Assembly: GCF_009695935.1 (NCBI RefSeq)
Contig: NZ_VUMY01000004.1
Coordinates: forward strand, 1-64,000
Reading direction: 5' to 3'
DNA: 64,000 nucleotides
Source of the DNA: Mobiluncus porci
GTDB taxonomy: Bacteria > Actinomycetota > Actinomycetes > Actinomycetales > Actinomycetaceae
Part shown: positions 63,111 through 64,000 of the stretch, in pieces
How positions within the stretch are numbered: position 1 is the stretch's first letter
Layout of the letters: every line of letters starts with the position of its first letter
Notes under the pieces: model-generated
Told to the model about the DNA's origin: nothing
Seen by the model: only the letters and a program-made list of their open reading frames with translations
Databases searched by the model: none
Position numbers and translations under genes: made by a program

Positions 63111-64000
63111 ATGACCTCTGAACACGCTGAACAGTTGGCTTTTGCTGAAGCTGCAGGAAACGAACCTGTTGAAACCGCCGCCGCGGCTCCGAGCACGACC
63201 GCGTTCGCCGCGTCCGCCACACCCGAAACCGCCGGCGAAGATATTGTCCGCGGCCCGCTCATCCGCGACATTACCGAGGAAGACTTTGCCGAGGTGCTGG
63301 AACTTTCGAAACACGTCCCCATCGTTTTAGACATGTGGGCGCCGTGGTGCGGGCCGTGCCGTCAACTCGGGCCGGTTCTTGAGAAAACCACGAAGGAGTT
63401 CGGCGGGAAGATTGCGCTCGGCAAAGTCAATGTCGACGAAAATCCCTCCCTGTCCCAGGCCTTCCAAGTTCAAGGAATTCCGGCCGTATTCCTCCTGATG
63501 GGAGGGCATCCGGCGCCGCTATTTACCGGAGTGATTCCGGCAGCGACCGTGAAGAACGTGTTTGAAAAAATCCTCGAACTGGCTGCTAAAGAAGGGGTAA
63601 CCGGACGGCTGGTTGATGACGCGGCAGCGGACGGTGCGGGCGGCGCGAGTGGCGTCGACGGAACCGACGGTGCCAGCGGAACCGGCGCAGAAGCTGCGAA
63701 GTCCGCGCTCCCCGAGGGGCTGGCAGAGGCTGCCGAACTCGCGGAGAACGGCGACTTTTCCGGAGCAGTCGCGGCCTATGAGTCATACTTGAAGGAAAAC
63801 CCGGGTGAATCCGCCACGGTGGACCCCCTGCTCGCCAAGGCTCGCTTGGGTGCGCGCGTCGAGAAGGACGGCCCGATGGCCGGAGCGGAGGCGGTCGAGC
63901 GCGGCAATAAGGCGCCAACAACCGACGTGGAGGCCCAATTGGCGGCTGCCGATGCCCAGTTGAACTCGGGAGATGCTCCCGGAGCACTGACGCGGTTGCT
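63111..64000 (+). CDS. Thioredoxin-domain protein with TPR-like C-terminus (CnoX/YbbN-like), runs off the window
   Basis: The visible 296 residues have an unusual Ala/Glu/Thr-rich N-terminal tail (1-45). A thioredoxin domain follows (about 48-155) with active-site WCGPC (C80, C83) and FQVQGIPAVFLL. A Gly/Ala-rich linker (about 165-190) leads to TPR-like helices beginning ALPEGLAEAAELAENGDFSGAVAAYESYL. YbbN/CnoX-type proteins are holdases linked to chaperones. AAGGAG stands 4 bases before ATG 63111. The 3' end lies outside the window. Confidence 0.85.
   Translation, partial: MTSEHAEQLAFAEAAGNEPVETAAAAPSTTAFAASATPETAGEDIVRGPLIRDITEEDFAEVLELSKHVPIVLDMWAPWCGPCRQLGPVLEKTTKEFGGKIALGKVNVDENPSLSQAFQVQGIPAVFLLMGGHPAPLFTGVIPAATVKNVFEKILELAAKEGVTGRLVDDAAADGAGGASGVDGTDGASGTGAEAAKSALPEGLAEAAELAENGDFSGAVAAYESYLKENPGESATVDPLLAKARLGARVEKDGPMAGAEAVERGNKAPTTDVEAQLAAADAQLNSGDAPGALTRL

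Overview
The window is typical chromosomal DNA of a high-GC Gram-positive bacterium (Actinobacteria). Actinobacterial markers include a NucS/EndoMS mismatch endonuclease downstream of the F1Fo ATP synthase operon, a DUF2550 protein after atpC, a long AtpH delta subunit, a DivIVA-like coiled-coil protein and a vitamin K epoxide reductase-type DsbA partner. A giant pyruvate:ferredoxin oxidoreductase coupled to a fused NfnB-NfnA flavoprotein, a protein with cell-wall-binding type 2 repeats and a moderate GC content suggest an anaerobic member of the Actinomycetaceae, perhaps Mobiluncus-like. The genus is inferred, not proven. No phage, plasmid, intact transposase, rRNA or CRISPR array is visible.

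Layout. 0.2-3.7 kb: tRNA-Tyr (minus) and two MFS transporters. 3.9-9.2 kb: rplK-rplA and rplJ-rplL, split by purT and an uncharacterised membrane protein; purT is bracketed by two copies of a palindromic miniature element. 9.3-15.8 kb (minus): BrnQ, RarD, an orphan adenine methyltransferase and a two-component system. 16.0-18.9 kb (plus): Maf and a GntR/YtrA-type regulator with its ABC transporter. 19.1-21.2 kb (minus): purE-purK. 21.4-26.1 kb: a cNMP-domain histidine kinase, a receiver-only regulator, a DASS transporter and a Sua5-type protein. 26.2-35.5 kb: a WecA/TagO-type transferase, then the ATP synthase genes and DUF2550. 35.5-37.8 kb: VapBC, NucS and a frameshifted SDR gene. 38.0-46.0 kb: the PFOR-Nfn redox pair. 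46.0-48.9 kb: a palindrome-rich island, tRNA-Leu, a DNA-binding protein, VKOR, tRNA-Thr, tRNA-Met and rpmG. 49.1-64.0 kb: a CWB2 surface protein, trpS, glgX, mnmA, nagA, an alpha/beta hydrolase, a DivIVA-like protein, two unknown envelope proteins and the start of a CnoX-like thioredoxin.

Genes that work together: PFOR plus NfnBA would carry electrons from 2-oxoacid oxidation through ferredoxin to NAD(P)H. The ATP synthase has proton-type c-subunit residues. PurT, PurE and PurK act in de novo purine synthesis, with PurT using formate. GlgX, NagA and the WecA-type enzyme handle glycogen and amino-sugar/envelope metabolism.

The most unusual content is not a protein. The intergenic regions carry several families of dispersed palindromes. 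One is a roughly 160-bp miniature element whose two ends each carry a doubled GTACCCGAATAACC-like motif at exactly 21-bp spacing, in four copies (5.2, 6.8, 12.1 and 46.6 kb). Another is a stem-loop cassette whose two copies keep pairing through compensatory changes. Several enzymes (PurK, Maf, PurT, NucS) also carry in-frame hydrophilic insertions.
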